In this document: positions 1-8,500 of the stretch, piece by piece | How positions within the stretch are numbered: position 1 is the first letter of the stretch | How the letters are laid out: every line of letters starts with the position of its first letter | Source: Mageeibacillus sp. UBA1212 | GTDB taxonomy: Bacteria; Bacillota; Clostridia; UBA1212 | Reading direction: 5' to 3' | Length of the DNA: 64,000 nucleotides | NCBI GenBank assembly: GCA_002309655.1 | Contig: DBXM01000019.1 | Location: 66,230-130,229 of the forward strand | Translations under genes and position numbers: made by a program | Notes under the pieces: generated by a model | The model's database searches: none | Told to the model about the DNA's origin: nothing | Seen by the model: only the letters and a program-made list of their open reading frames with translations

Positions 1-821
1 ACGTCACCGGCGAAGGCGAGACCGGCGCCCCCTACAACGGCTTCTTCATGATCTCCAACTGCTGCAACATCACCGTCAAAAACTGCGTTTTAACGCCTCA
101 CAAGACGTATTACACGATGGGCACCGGCGGCGTCATGACGGGAATGGGCTCCTACGACTGCCAGGTCACTTCGACGATCGGGCTCAAGTTCCTCAACGTG
201 ATCCAGTCACGAAGCATCAACGACCAGACCTACTGGGGCACGTTCGCGTCGAACTACTCGCGCAACATTCTCTTCGACGGCTGCGTTCTCGGCCGGTTTG
301 ACGCTCACAAGGGCGTCTGCAACGTCACCATCAGGAACTGCTCGCTGGGCCACCAGGGCATCAACCTGATCGGCCACGGCACCGCCCTCATCGAGAATTC
401 CTCGATCTACGCCAGAACGCTCGTGAACCTCCGCGACGACTACGGCTCCACATGGAACGGCGACCTCATCATCCGCAACTGCACGTACTATCCCTTTAAC
501 GGGCGGGCGGCCGACGCGGCGATAATCGGAGGTTTCAACACCTACGACCACGACTTCGGGTACACCTGCTACCTGCCGAGGCACATCACGATCGAAAACC
601 TGTATATAAACGACAGCCACGCCTCCGACCCGGGACTCGGGCCGATGCTTTTCGAGGACATCAACCCGTTCTACTGCTACGAGGAATACACCGGGAAATA
701 CCCGCTGGTGATGCCTGAAAGCATCAAGGTGACAGGCGTTACCTCGTATTCGGGAATGCCCCTGGGCGTCTCGTCCAACACGTTCATGTTTGCGGGGGTC
801 ACTATTGACACTGCGGGCTGA
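1..821 (+). CDS. Right-handed beta-helix (pectate-lyase-like) protein, C-terminal part
   Basis: The reading frame is open from position 3 to the stop at 819-821, so the gene starts left of the window. The visible 272 residues are rich in short Asn/Cys/Ile strands of the form I-x-N-C-x (for example VTIRNCSLG and LIIRNCTYY) repeating about every 20-25 residues, the ladder typical of parallel beta-helix proteins such as pectate lyases and polysaccharide-active enzymes. No catalytic residues can be assigned without the N-terminal half. A role in polysaccharide binding or cleavage at the cell surface is inferred and would fit the GH43 and GH51 genes in this window. A strong terminator follows. Confidence 0.6.
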   Translation, partial: VTGEGETGAPYNGFFMISNCCNITVKNCVLTPHKTYYTMGTGGVMTGMGSYDCQVTSTIGLKFLNVIQSRSINDQTYWGTFASNYSRNILFDGCVLGRFDAHKGVCNVTIRNCSLGHQGINLIGHGTALIENSSIYARTLVNLRDDYGSTWNGDLIIRNCTYYPFNGRAADAAIIGGFNTYDHDFGYTCYLPRHITIENLYINDSHASDPGLGPMLFEDINPFYCYEEYTGKYPLVMPESIKVTGVTSYSGMPLGVSSNTFMFAGVTIDTAG

Positions 822-883
822 CAGGCGTGTTAGGAAACGCTTATTTTAAGTAGACGCTGAATAAATGCGCCTTACTCATACAC

Positions 884-915
884 GGCTCCTGCGGTTCATG
901 CCGGGGAGCCTTTTT
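884..915 (+). terminator. Intrinsic terminator after the beta-helix gene
   Basis: GGCTCC pairs with GGAGCC around an inner GCGG/CCGC-type stem, followed by TTTTTCTT. It separates the partial gene from the ABC exporter operon. Confidence 0.75.
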
Positions 916-960
916 CTTAATTGTTTCTTGTATTTCCGGTCAAGCGTTCCTATTAAAGCC

Positions 961-989
961 TTTCAAATCCGTCCGAATCGTGCTATACT
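961..989 (+). promoter_or_regulatory. Promoter of the ABC exporter operon
   Basis: TTTCAA, 17-bp spacer, TATACT (984-989) preceded by TGC, that is, an extended -10. It lies about 90 bases before the first start codon. Confidence 0.5.
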
Positions 990-1077
990 AATAAACTAAC
1001 CGCAGTTCCGGCCTCCCATTCCATACGGGAAGCGACGGATCGCTGCGGCCGGTGAATGCCTTTTAAGGAGGATATTA

Positions 1078-2898
1078 ATGGTATTCGGCAGGCATTTAAA
1101 CAAATACTATCTCAAGTACGCATGGATGCTGGTCCTCGGAATCGCGTCGCTCATCCTCGTGGATTTCTTTCAGCTGCTGACGCCCCGGATCTACAACCTG
1201 GTCGTGAACGCCCTCACCTACGGAACCGTGAACATCGACGGCGCCGAAGTGCCGTTCACGATGGACATCCTGCTTACGAAGATCTGCGCCCCGATGCTGA
1301 TCATCATTTTCGTGATGCTGGCGGGACGCTTCCTGTGGCGCGTCTGCTTTTTCGGCGCGTCCATAAGGGTCGTCACCGATATGCGCAGCGAGATGTTCGA
1401 CCACTGCAAGGACCTGTCCCAGCAGTTCTACAACGTGAACAAGGTCGGCGACCTGATGTCCCTGTTCACGAACGACCTGGACACCATCGAGGACTGCTTC
1501 GGTTCCGGCATTCTGATGGCCGCCGACGCGCTGTGCCTCGGAGCCATGGCCGTCGTGAAGATGGTCCGCATGAATCCCCTTCTCACCCTTTTCAGCATGC
1601 TTCCCATGGTGTTTTTGTTCGCCATCAGCACCGTTGTCGGAAAGTCCATGCGGAAAAAGTGGGACCGGAGGCAGGCGCAGTTCTCGAAGATCTCCGACTT
1701 CTCACAGGAGAGCTTCTCGGGAATCGCGGTCATCAAGGCGTTCGTGCGTGAATATCTGGAGCTCGCCGCCTTCGACCGGCTGAACAAGGACAACGAGAAC
1801 GCCAACGTGGACTTCGTGAAGACCTCCACCCTCCTCAGGGTGTTTGTGACCCTTTTTGAGGAGTCGGTCATCGGCGTCATTCTCGGCTACGGCGGCTACC
1901 TCGTTTACGTGGGAACGTTCAACGCCGGCGAGCTCATCGAGTTCATCGGCTACTTCACTTCCATCGTCTGGCCCATTCTCGCCATCGCGGAGCTGGTGGA
2001 TATGAGCTCCCGCGGCAAGGCCTCTCTCGGAAGGATCTCCAAGCTTCTCGACACGCCTCAGGACGTGGTGGACGCGGAGGGTGTTGAGGCGCCGGAGACC
2101 ATTCACGGAAAGATCGAGTTCAAGGACCTCACCTGGCGCTATCCCGGGGCCAACCACGACAACCTGCACAACGTGTCGTTCAAGATCGAGGCCGGCGAGA
2201 ACATCGGCATCATCGGCAAGACCGGCTCGGGAAAGACCACTGTCTGCGACCTGATTTTAAGGACCTACAACGTCCCGGACGGCACCGTCTTCGTGGACGA
2301 CATCGACATCAACAAGATTCCGATCAGGACCGTGCGCGAATTCGCAGCCTACGTCCCGCAGGACAACTTCCTGTTCAGCGACACGATTGCGGAGAATATC
2401 GCCTTCGCGTCCGACAGCGGCGACATGGCTCTCATCGAGAACGCAGCCCGGATCGCGGGTGTGGACGACGACATCAACGGCTTCCCGCTCAAGTACGAAA
2501 CGGTTCTCGGCGAGAGGGGCGTCACGGTCTCTGGCGGCCAGAAGCAGCGCATTTCCATCGCCCGGGCCGTCATGAAGGACGCGTCCATCCTTATCATGGA
2601 CGACTCCGTCTCGGCGGTTGACACCGACACCGAGCGAAGGATTCTCGGGGAGCTGAGAGAGCTCCGCAAGGGCAAGACCACTATTCTGATCGCCCACAGG
2701 GTCAGTACCATCGAGCAGATGGACAAGATCCTTTATATGGACCGGGGCCGCGTCCTCGGTTTCGGAACCCACGAGGAACTCATGGAGACGTGCCCCGAGT
2801 TCCGGAAGACGGTCGAGTTGCAGCGGCTCGAAGACAAGACCGAACAGGCGGACAGCGTTCATGCCTCCGCGGAACAGGGAGGTGGCGAAAATGCGTGA
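1078..2898 (+). CDS. Heterodimeric ABC exporter subunit with degenerate catalytic site
   Basis: This is a fused membrane/ATPase half-transporter of 606 residues. About six membrane segments (residues 15-310) are followed by an ATPase domain with Walker A GKTGSGKTT (about 379-387), signature VSGGQKQR (about 484) and a Walker B ending M-D508-D509. The position after the Walker B Asp is Asp where a catalytic Glu is expected. In heterodimeric exporters such as TM287/288 and BmrCD one partner carries exactly this substitution. The next gene supplies the complementary defect, so the two proteins probably form one asymmetric exporter. Substrate unknown (drug, lipid or peptide). The start at 1078 is preceded by AAGGAGG. 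The end overlaps the next gene by 8 bases, so the two are translationally coupled. Confidence 0.9.
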   Translation: MVFGRHLNKYYLKYAWMLVLGIASLILVDFFQLLTPRIYNLVVNALTYGTVNIDGAEVPFTMDILLTKICAPMLIIIFVMLAGRFLWRVCFFGASIRVVTDMRSEMFDHCKDLSQQFYNVNKVGDLMSLFTNDLDTIEDCFGSGILMAADALCLGAMAVVKMVRMNPLLTLFSMLPMVFLFAISTVVGKSMRKKWDRRQAQFSKISDFSQESFSGIAVIKAFVREYLELAAFDRLNKDNENANVDFVKTSTLLRVFVTLFEESVIGVILGYGGYLVYVGTFNAGELIEFIGYFTSIVWPILAIAELVDMSSRGKASLGRISKLLDTPQDVVDAEGVEAPETIHGKIEFKDLTWRYPGANHDNLHNVSFKIEAGENIGIIGKTGSGKTTVCDLILRTYNVPDGTVFVDDIDINKIPIRTVREFAAYVPQDNFLFSDTIAENIAFASDSGDMALIENAARIAGVDDDINGFPLKYETVLGERGVTVSGGQKQRISIARAVMKDASILIMDDSVSAVDTDTERRILGELRELRKGKTTILIAHRVSTIEQMDKILYMDRGRVLGFGTHEELMETCPEFRKTVELQRLEDKTEQADSVHASAEQGGGENA

Positions 2899-4780
2899 AT
2901 ACTATCCCCTCTTAGTAATCGGCGGCACCATCGGGCTGTTCACGGCGATATTCATTCTCGCCTACGCCATGATCAAGGACAAGAAGGAAGCCATCGGCTT
3001 CGAGCGGAACATGAAGGACAGCGAAATCTTCAAGAGGCTGCTCAGGTACGCCAAGCCCTACGCCGGAAGGTTCGTGATCGCGTTCCTGATCATGCTTGTG
3101 TCCATCGTGTACTACATTGTCTCTCCGCTGATTGTCGGCGGCATAGGCGACCTTATCAAGGACAAGTTCGAGCTGCCGCAGCTGTTCACGCTGGTGGCCT
3201 TCTACGCGATTTCGCTGGCGGTTTCGCTGCTGTGCACCTACTTCCAGACCATGATTCTGCAGAAGGCGGGACAGCGCATCATTTCGAACCTCAGGCGTGA
3301 CACGTTCCGGCACATTGAGAGCCTCTCCCACTCCCAGCTTCACGCGATTCCCACGGGAAAGCTTGTGACCCGCGTCACCAACGACACCAACGCGGTCTCC
3401 TTCCTTTTCACGAACATACTGATCAACCTGATTAAAAACGTTATCATGATCTTGGGCGTGGTGGTGGCGATGCTCCTCGTGAACTACGAGCTCTCACTGA
3501 TGGTGATGTGCTTCATGCCTTTCATCTTCCTGTTCACGCTCATTTTCCGGAAATTTTCCCGCAGGGCGTTCAGGCGCGTGAAGGACTGCACCACCGACAT
3601 GAATACGTTCCTGTCCGAGAATCTCTCCGGCATGAAGATCATTCACATCTTCAACCGCGAGCAGCGCAAGCAGGAGGAGTTCGAGAAGCGCAACAAGGCC
3701 CTCGGAAAGGCCAAGTGGAGCCAGATATTCGTATTCAGCATCTTCAGGCCGGTCATTTACATGCTCTACATTTCGTCCGTGCTGGCGCTCTTCTACCTGG
3801 CCGGCCGCGGATATATAAAGGAGACGTCGTTCCTGGGGCAGACCGTGGGCGTGGGCACCCTGGTGACCTTCTATATGTACATCTCCACCTTCTTCAACCC
3901 GATCCAGAACCTGGCGGAAATGTTCAACTGGCTCCAGTCCGCCCTCGCCTCCTCCGAGAAGATATTCACGATTCTCGACGTGGTGCCCGAGGTGCAGGAC
4001 CTGGACGGCGCCATTGAGGCCGAAAACATCCGCGGCGAGATTGAATTCAGGAACGTCTGGTTCGCCTACGAGGAAGAAAACTGGGTGCTTAAGGACGTAT
4101 CCTTCAAGATCGACGCGGGGCAGACCGTTGCGCTTGTGGGCGCCACCGGCTCCGGAAAGACCACGATCCTCTCCCTGCTCTGCCGCAACTACGACATCCA
4201 GAAAGGCGAGATCCTGCTCGACGGCGTGAATATCACCCGCTACACCATCGCCTCCCTGCGCCGCTGCTTCGGTCAAATGCTCCAGGACGTGTTCCTGTTC
4301 TCGGGAACGGTCCGCAGCAACATCGTCCTCAGACGTGAAGACGTCACCGACGACGAGATCAACGAAGCCTGCCGCTACGTGAACGCCGACGTCCTCATCA
4401 GCCGCCTCGACAACGGTCTGGACGAGGAAGTGCGCGAGCGCGGCAACAACTTCTCCACGGGCGAGCGCCAGCTCCTCTCCTTCGCGCGAACGGTCCTCCA
4501 GCGCCCCAAGGTCATGATTCTCGACGAGGCCACCGCCAACATCGACACCGAGACCGAGCGCCTGATTCAGGACTCCCTCAGCAAAATGATGAACATCGGC
4601 ACCATGCTGATCGTCGCCCACCGCCTCTCCACCGTCAAGAGCGCCGACAGGATCATCGTCATGTCCGGCGGCCGCAAGATCGAGGAAGGCACCCACGAGG
4701 AACTCCTGGCGGCCGGCGGCAAGTACCACGACCTCTACACGCTGCAGGCGATGAAGGAGAACATGGAGAACGGGAAATAA
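2891..4780 (+). CDS. Heterodimeric ABC exporter subunit with intact Walker B
   Basis: Partner half-transporter, 629 residues. The start at 2891 is chosen over an in-frame ATG at 2861 because GGGAGGTGG lies just before it. There is an extra N-terminal membrane segment (residues 4-28), then the usual six-segment exporter domain and an ATPase with Walker A GATGSGKTT (about 416) and a canonical Walker B ILDE (Glu about 546). The signature motif is FSTGERQ instead of LSGGQ. Together with the Asp-substituted partner this leaves one functional and one degenerate ATP site, the hallmark of heterodimeric exporters. A terminator follows within 70 bases. Confidence 0.9.
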   Translation: MREYYPLLVIGGTIGLFTAIFILAYAMIKDKKEAIGFERNMKDSEIFKRLLRYAKPYAGRFVIAFLIMLVSIVYYIVSPLIVGGIGDLIKDKFELPQLFTLVAFYAISLAVSLLCTYFQTMILQKAGQRIISNLRRDTFRHIESLSHSQLHAIPTGKLVTRVTNDTNAVSFLFTNILINLIKNVIMILGVVVAMLLVNYELSLMVMCFMPFIFLFTLIFRKFSRRAFRRVKDCTTDMNTFLSENLSGMKIIHIFNREQRKQEEFEKRNKALGKAKWSQIFVFSIFRPVIYMLYISSVLALFYLAGRGYIKETSFLGQTVGVGTLVTFYMYISTFFNPIQNLAEMFNWLQSALASSEKIFTILDVVPEVQDLDGAIEAENIRGEIEFRNVWFAYEEENWVLKDVSFKIDAGQTVALVGATGSGKTTILSLLCRNYDIQKGEILLDGVNITRYTIASLRRCFGQMLQDVFLFSGTVRSNIVLRREDVTDDEINEACRYVNADVLISRLDNGLDEEVRERGNNFSTGERQLLSFARTVLQRPKVMILDEATANIDTETERLIQDSLSKMMNIGTMLIVAHRLSTVKSADRIIVMSGGRKIEEGTHEELLAAGGKYHDLYTLQAMKENMENGK

Positions 4781-4844
4781 AAAATGAAAAAAAGGAATAC
4801 GGAATGATTCCGCAGGAAATGAATCCGGGAATGATTTAAAGACG

Positions 4845-4886
4845 GCCGGCCCGCCCCGTTATTTAGAGGCGGGCCGGTCTTTCTTT
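4845..4886 (+). terminator. Intrinsic terminator after ABC exporter operon
   Basis: CCGGCCCGCC pairs with GGCGGGCCGG across a short loop, followed by TCTTTCTTTT. Confidence 0.8.
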
Positions 4887-5073
4887 TACCTGTTTATCCT
4901 GTTTTGCACGCACAGTTTGCCTCCGGCGCATCTTTGCCGCGTTTTAACGCGTTTTAAGGCCGTTTACGGCCCGTTTCAGCCCCCGGGCAGGAAAACACAC
5001 GTCCGCAGGGCAAAGCCGGTTTAGGGCCCGTTTTTAAAGCCTAACGAAAGGCAATGAACGAGCAACGTAAAGT
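4887..5073. other. Intergenic stretch without recognised gene
   Basis: It holds short repeated GTTTTAA(CG/GG) tracts and a GGGCCCG palindrome. No reading frame with a ribosome site and no known RNA fold was recognised on either strand. Confidence 0.4.
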
Positions 5074-5122
5074 AAAAACGAGACCCTTAGGGCTGACCGT
5101 TTAACGGATGCCTGAGGGTCTC
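5074..5122 (-). terminator. Second intrinsic terminator downstream of the small peptide gene
   Basis: On the minus strand a long arm GAGACCCT-C-AGG pairs with CCT-A-AGGGTCTC, enclosing an inner CCGTTAAACGG hairpin, then GTTTTTACT. No gene lies between it and the first terminator, so it is either back-up termination or the end of an unseen short RNA. Confidence 0.55.
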
Positions 5123-5157
5123 TTTAATGTACCGCTATAAGCCGGGCGGCCGGGAAA

Positions 5158-5203
5158 ACAAGAAAAGGCCGCGCATACAGTACCCTACCGCACGCGCGAC
5201 CTT
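5158..5203 (-). terminator. Intrinsic terminator of the 41-residue peptide gene
   Basis: Minus strand AAGGTCGCGC pairs with GCGCGGCCTT (10 bp, one T-G wobble) and is followed by TTCTTGTTTT. It starts 27 bases after the peptide stop codon. Confidence 0.7.
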
Positions 5204-5229
5204 TGGATTAATCTTCGATGTAGTTCTTC

Positions 5230-5355
5230 TTATCCAATGATATCGTCGGGATCTTCAAAGCCGAACTCCTCGCCGGTTCCGGGGCTGTTGGTGACAACAT
5301 CCTCGCTTACGAAGAGCACTACGTCTATCCTGGCGTTTTCAAATAAAGCTTTCAT
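5230..5355 (-). CDS. Short acidic peptide gene, 41 residues, unknown function
   Basis: The minus-strand frame opens with ATG at 5355 preceded by AAAGGAG and ends at TAA 5232-5230. The peptide begins MKALFENARIDVVLF, continues with SEDVVTNSPGTGEE and ends in an acidic tail DPDDIIG. It has no membrane segment and no cysteine. From memory, many gut Clostridia carry stand-alone peptides of similar size with a hydrophobic V-x-x-F core, a D-V-(I/V)-T-x-S motif and an acidic C-terminus. Their role is not known to me. The gene has its own consensus promoter, ribosome site and terminator, which supports real expression. It could be a precursor peptide, a secreted factor or a small regulator; no maturation gene is nearby. 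Confidence 0.65.
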   Translation of the reverse strand: MKALFENARIDVVLFVSEDVVTNSPGTGEEFGFEDPDDIIG

Positions 5356-5424
5356 TGTGTACTCCTTTCCGGAAAAATCTTCCGATTTTCGGAATCAGAC
5401 GGTTACACGTCCAAAATCGTTTTT

Positions 5425-5453
5425 ATTGTAAAACAATTTTTTCTGCGTGTCAA
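5425..5453 (-). promoter_or_regulatory. Consensus sigma-A promoter of the 41-residue peptide gene
   Basis: Minus strand TTGACA, exactly 17 bp, TACAAT. It gives a leader of about 60 bases that could fold an AT-rich hairpin (CCGAAAATCGG) before the ribosome site. Confidence 0.75.
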
Positions 5454-5465
5454 ACGTTTTTTTCA

Positions 5466-5509
5466 CACCTGCGCGGAATTTCTCAATTTCGCGCAGGTGC
5501 GCTTTTTTT
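5466..5509 (+). terminator. Hairpin with U-tract between protease and peptide genes
   Basis: CACCTGCGCG pairs with CGCGCAGGTG, followed on the plus strand by CGCTTTTTTT. The T-run orientation suits plus-strand transcription although the flanking genes are on the minus strand. It begins right after the protease stop and may still block read-through as a hairpin. Confidence 0.5.
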
Positions 5510-5510
5510 A

Positions 5511-8500
5511 TCAGCCGAAGTACTGTTCGGCAGCAAGGTAAACGTTGTAACCGGCCTTCGCGAGGTCAACCATTGCGGGCGTAGCCTTGTCGGACGTGAG
5601 AGCCTTGTAGAAGTAGCTGAGCACGCAGTATTCAACCGTGTAAGCATCTCCGGTTGCCTCGTCGACAACGCTGAACTCGTATCCGACGTCGAAGTCCTTG
5701 ATCGCGATACCTTCGACCTCGATGAGGTACTTGGTAGCGGAGACCCGGGTCGCCTCAACTTCATTGCCGTTCAGGTAGAACTTGTATCCGGAGACGTCGG
5801 TTCCCTGCTCGAACGTGAAGTACTTGTTCAGCTTGATCAGCGAGTCGAACGTCGCTGTAGCGGTGCTGGAAGCGACCGTTGCGAGAGAATCGTCGGTGAT
5901 GTTCTCGGCGAATTCCTCGAGTCCGCTGTAGTCCGCGTCGTCGATGAGAGCGAAGTCTTCAGCCAGTTCCGCATTGTGGTCGAACTTGATCATCGCGGCG
6001 TAACCGAAGTCGAGATATGCCTCTGCGAGCGCGACCATGTCGGGGTTGGAAGACTGCGCCACTGCGATCTTGCAGTAGTCCTTCATGCTGAACACATAGC
6101 CGGTGTCGGTCACGTCGTTGCCTTCCTTGTCGAAGAGCGGGATGAGCGTGCTGCCGTCCTCAGTGTAAACTCTGAGGGTGAGAGCGTCAGCCATTTCTTT
6201 GACAGCGGTCGGAACCGTGAACTTGTAACGCGTGCCGGATACGCACTCGGAAGCGAGGTACTCGAAGTCGACAGCTTCTTCGCCGATGCCCTTCGTGATG
6301 ACGACCAGAACGTCGCCGTCCTCGAAGTAGGACTCGTCGATGTTGAGCAGGAAGTTGACTCCGAGAACGCCGAAGTTGCCGCTTCTGCCGTTGATGGCAG
6401 CCACAGGAAGTTCAAGCGTGTCGGTGAAGATCTGGTCCTCGATCTCGACGGTTGCCGTGTAAACGAGCTTTCCGCCGACCAGTTCGGACGTGATCTCGGC
6501 TTCAACTTCGAACTCGTCGATGTCGTCGTAGACGCATCCGAGAACGACGCTGGCGGCCTGCTTGCCGTCCGTCTCGTCAACGTACCAGTTCCACTCGCCT
6601 TTAACCTCGTAAACGTGCTTCGAGTGATAGCTCTCGATCGGCCCGAGAATGATTGCGTCGTACGTGGAGTTTTCATCGTCGTCCCGGTTGATGTCGTAGG
6701 TGTAGATGTCAACTTCGCCGGTGCTTCCGGAAGCGAACTCTACCGTGAGGATCTTGTCGCCTGCCGCGATACCTTCGAGATCGACAAACGCCAACACAAG
6801 GTCGTATCCGACAATAGTGCTGTTGTCGTCTCTGACCATCTCAGGGTAGATCTTGTACTCGTAGTGCTCCGCGTAGCAGGTGATGCTGACTATCTCGGCG
6901 GTTACCGGGTAGTAGACGTCTATCATACCGTTGGTGGTGAGCTGATCCGCGAGGACGTCAACCTTGACGGTGGTGACGACCTTGTTGAACTGATCCGCGT
7001 GGCGGCCGTTGAACGCTGCCATGAGCTGATCCACGTCTCTCGACATGATCTCATCCTCGTCGGAGAGGACAAGAGTAAGGTCAGCCATAGGAGTCTTGGT
7101 CGAGTGTCCGCCGTCGGTTTCCTCAGCCGGGATAGGCTCATAGAGACCGGCAACAGGCCATACGCCTTCATCAAACGTGCCGATGTTGTAGACACTGTCG
7201 AATCCGATGTAGCCGTCTTCGTCGACGATGTCAGGTGCGTAGTACATTTCGACCACGTTCTTGGCCTCGCTTTCGAAGCGGGTCATATAGATCGCGTTGT
7301 CCTCTTCACTGTAGTAGAAGGACTGCCAGTAGTCGAGCTGAGTAGGAGCCGTGAACTGGCCTATATCCTCCAGCCACTCGAGGGTGACTTTTCCGCCGGC
7401 GATTGCAAGATCAATCTCGTGGACGTAGCCGTCCTGGTCGATGAACAGGAACATATCGACGTACGCGCGGTCGCTACTGGAGTACCAGGTTCCCGCATAA
7501 GTGACGCCGGCGATGTAGGGCATGTCGGTCCAGTCGACGTCGAGCGACGGAACGTTGAACTGCGTCATGTCGATAGCGGTAAGCATGCCGCCCGTGGAGC
7601 CGTTGACCAGCAGCAGATATGTTCCGTAAGGCGCCACGAGGACGTCACGGCGCATTGCGTAAGAGAGACCCATAGAACCGCACAGGTCGGAATACTGAAC
7701 TATACCGTTGCCGACGAACGTGAGTTCCATCGTATCCTCGTCGAGGAGATACAGCGCCGACTCCTGTCCCGGATAGCTGGTTGCGACGTAGAGATTGTCG
7801 TAGAAACCGCGTGCAGCGACGGCAATGGCCTTGTCGTAGGCTTCTTCGTTCAGTTTCTCGTACTCGGGAATCTTTCTGGTGTTGATGGAGGAGATCCAGA
7901 CGTTGCCGGACTCATCCCAGACAATGCCGTTGAGTTCCTTCTCGACCGGGAGAATCCTGATCGTGACGGTGTCGCTCACTTCGGGAGCCACGGCAGCCGT
8001 TGCGGTGATATCAACAGTGGTTTCCTCGTCGCCCTCGTATACGCTGGTGACAAGACCCTTGCTGTTCACGACAGCGATGCTCTCATCGGAGGTGGTCCAG
8101 AATACGGTCTCGTCCGGGTAGCCCCAAGGCCTGAAGTCGTAGCCGAGCTGGAGGCTGCCCTTGTTGACGATGGTCAGTTCATCATCATAGGTGATATTAA
8201 CCGCGAACTCGGGATTCTCGAGCTCTTCGGTGTTGAGGTTGATCTTGTAGGTCGACAGGTTGAGAGCGTAGTCGTAAACCTCGACAAGGAGGTGCGGCTC
8301 GATCTCTTCGTCGCCAAAGAGTTCGGTGAGGTTGAACTTGTAGTCGTACTGCTCGCCCTTGCGGATATCCGCAATGGATCCGTAGTAGTCGAGGAAGTCG
8401 CCGTTCTCTGTGTAGAGAGCGACCGCGGCGATGTACTGCTCGTCGTGTGCGGAAATCGTGAGGATCGTGCCGCCTTCGGAAGCGGAAGGAACTGCAGCCT

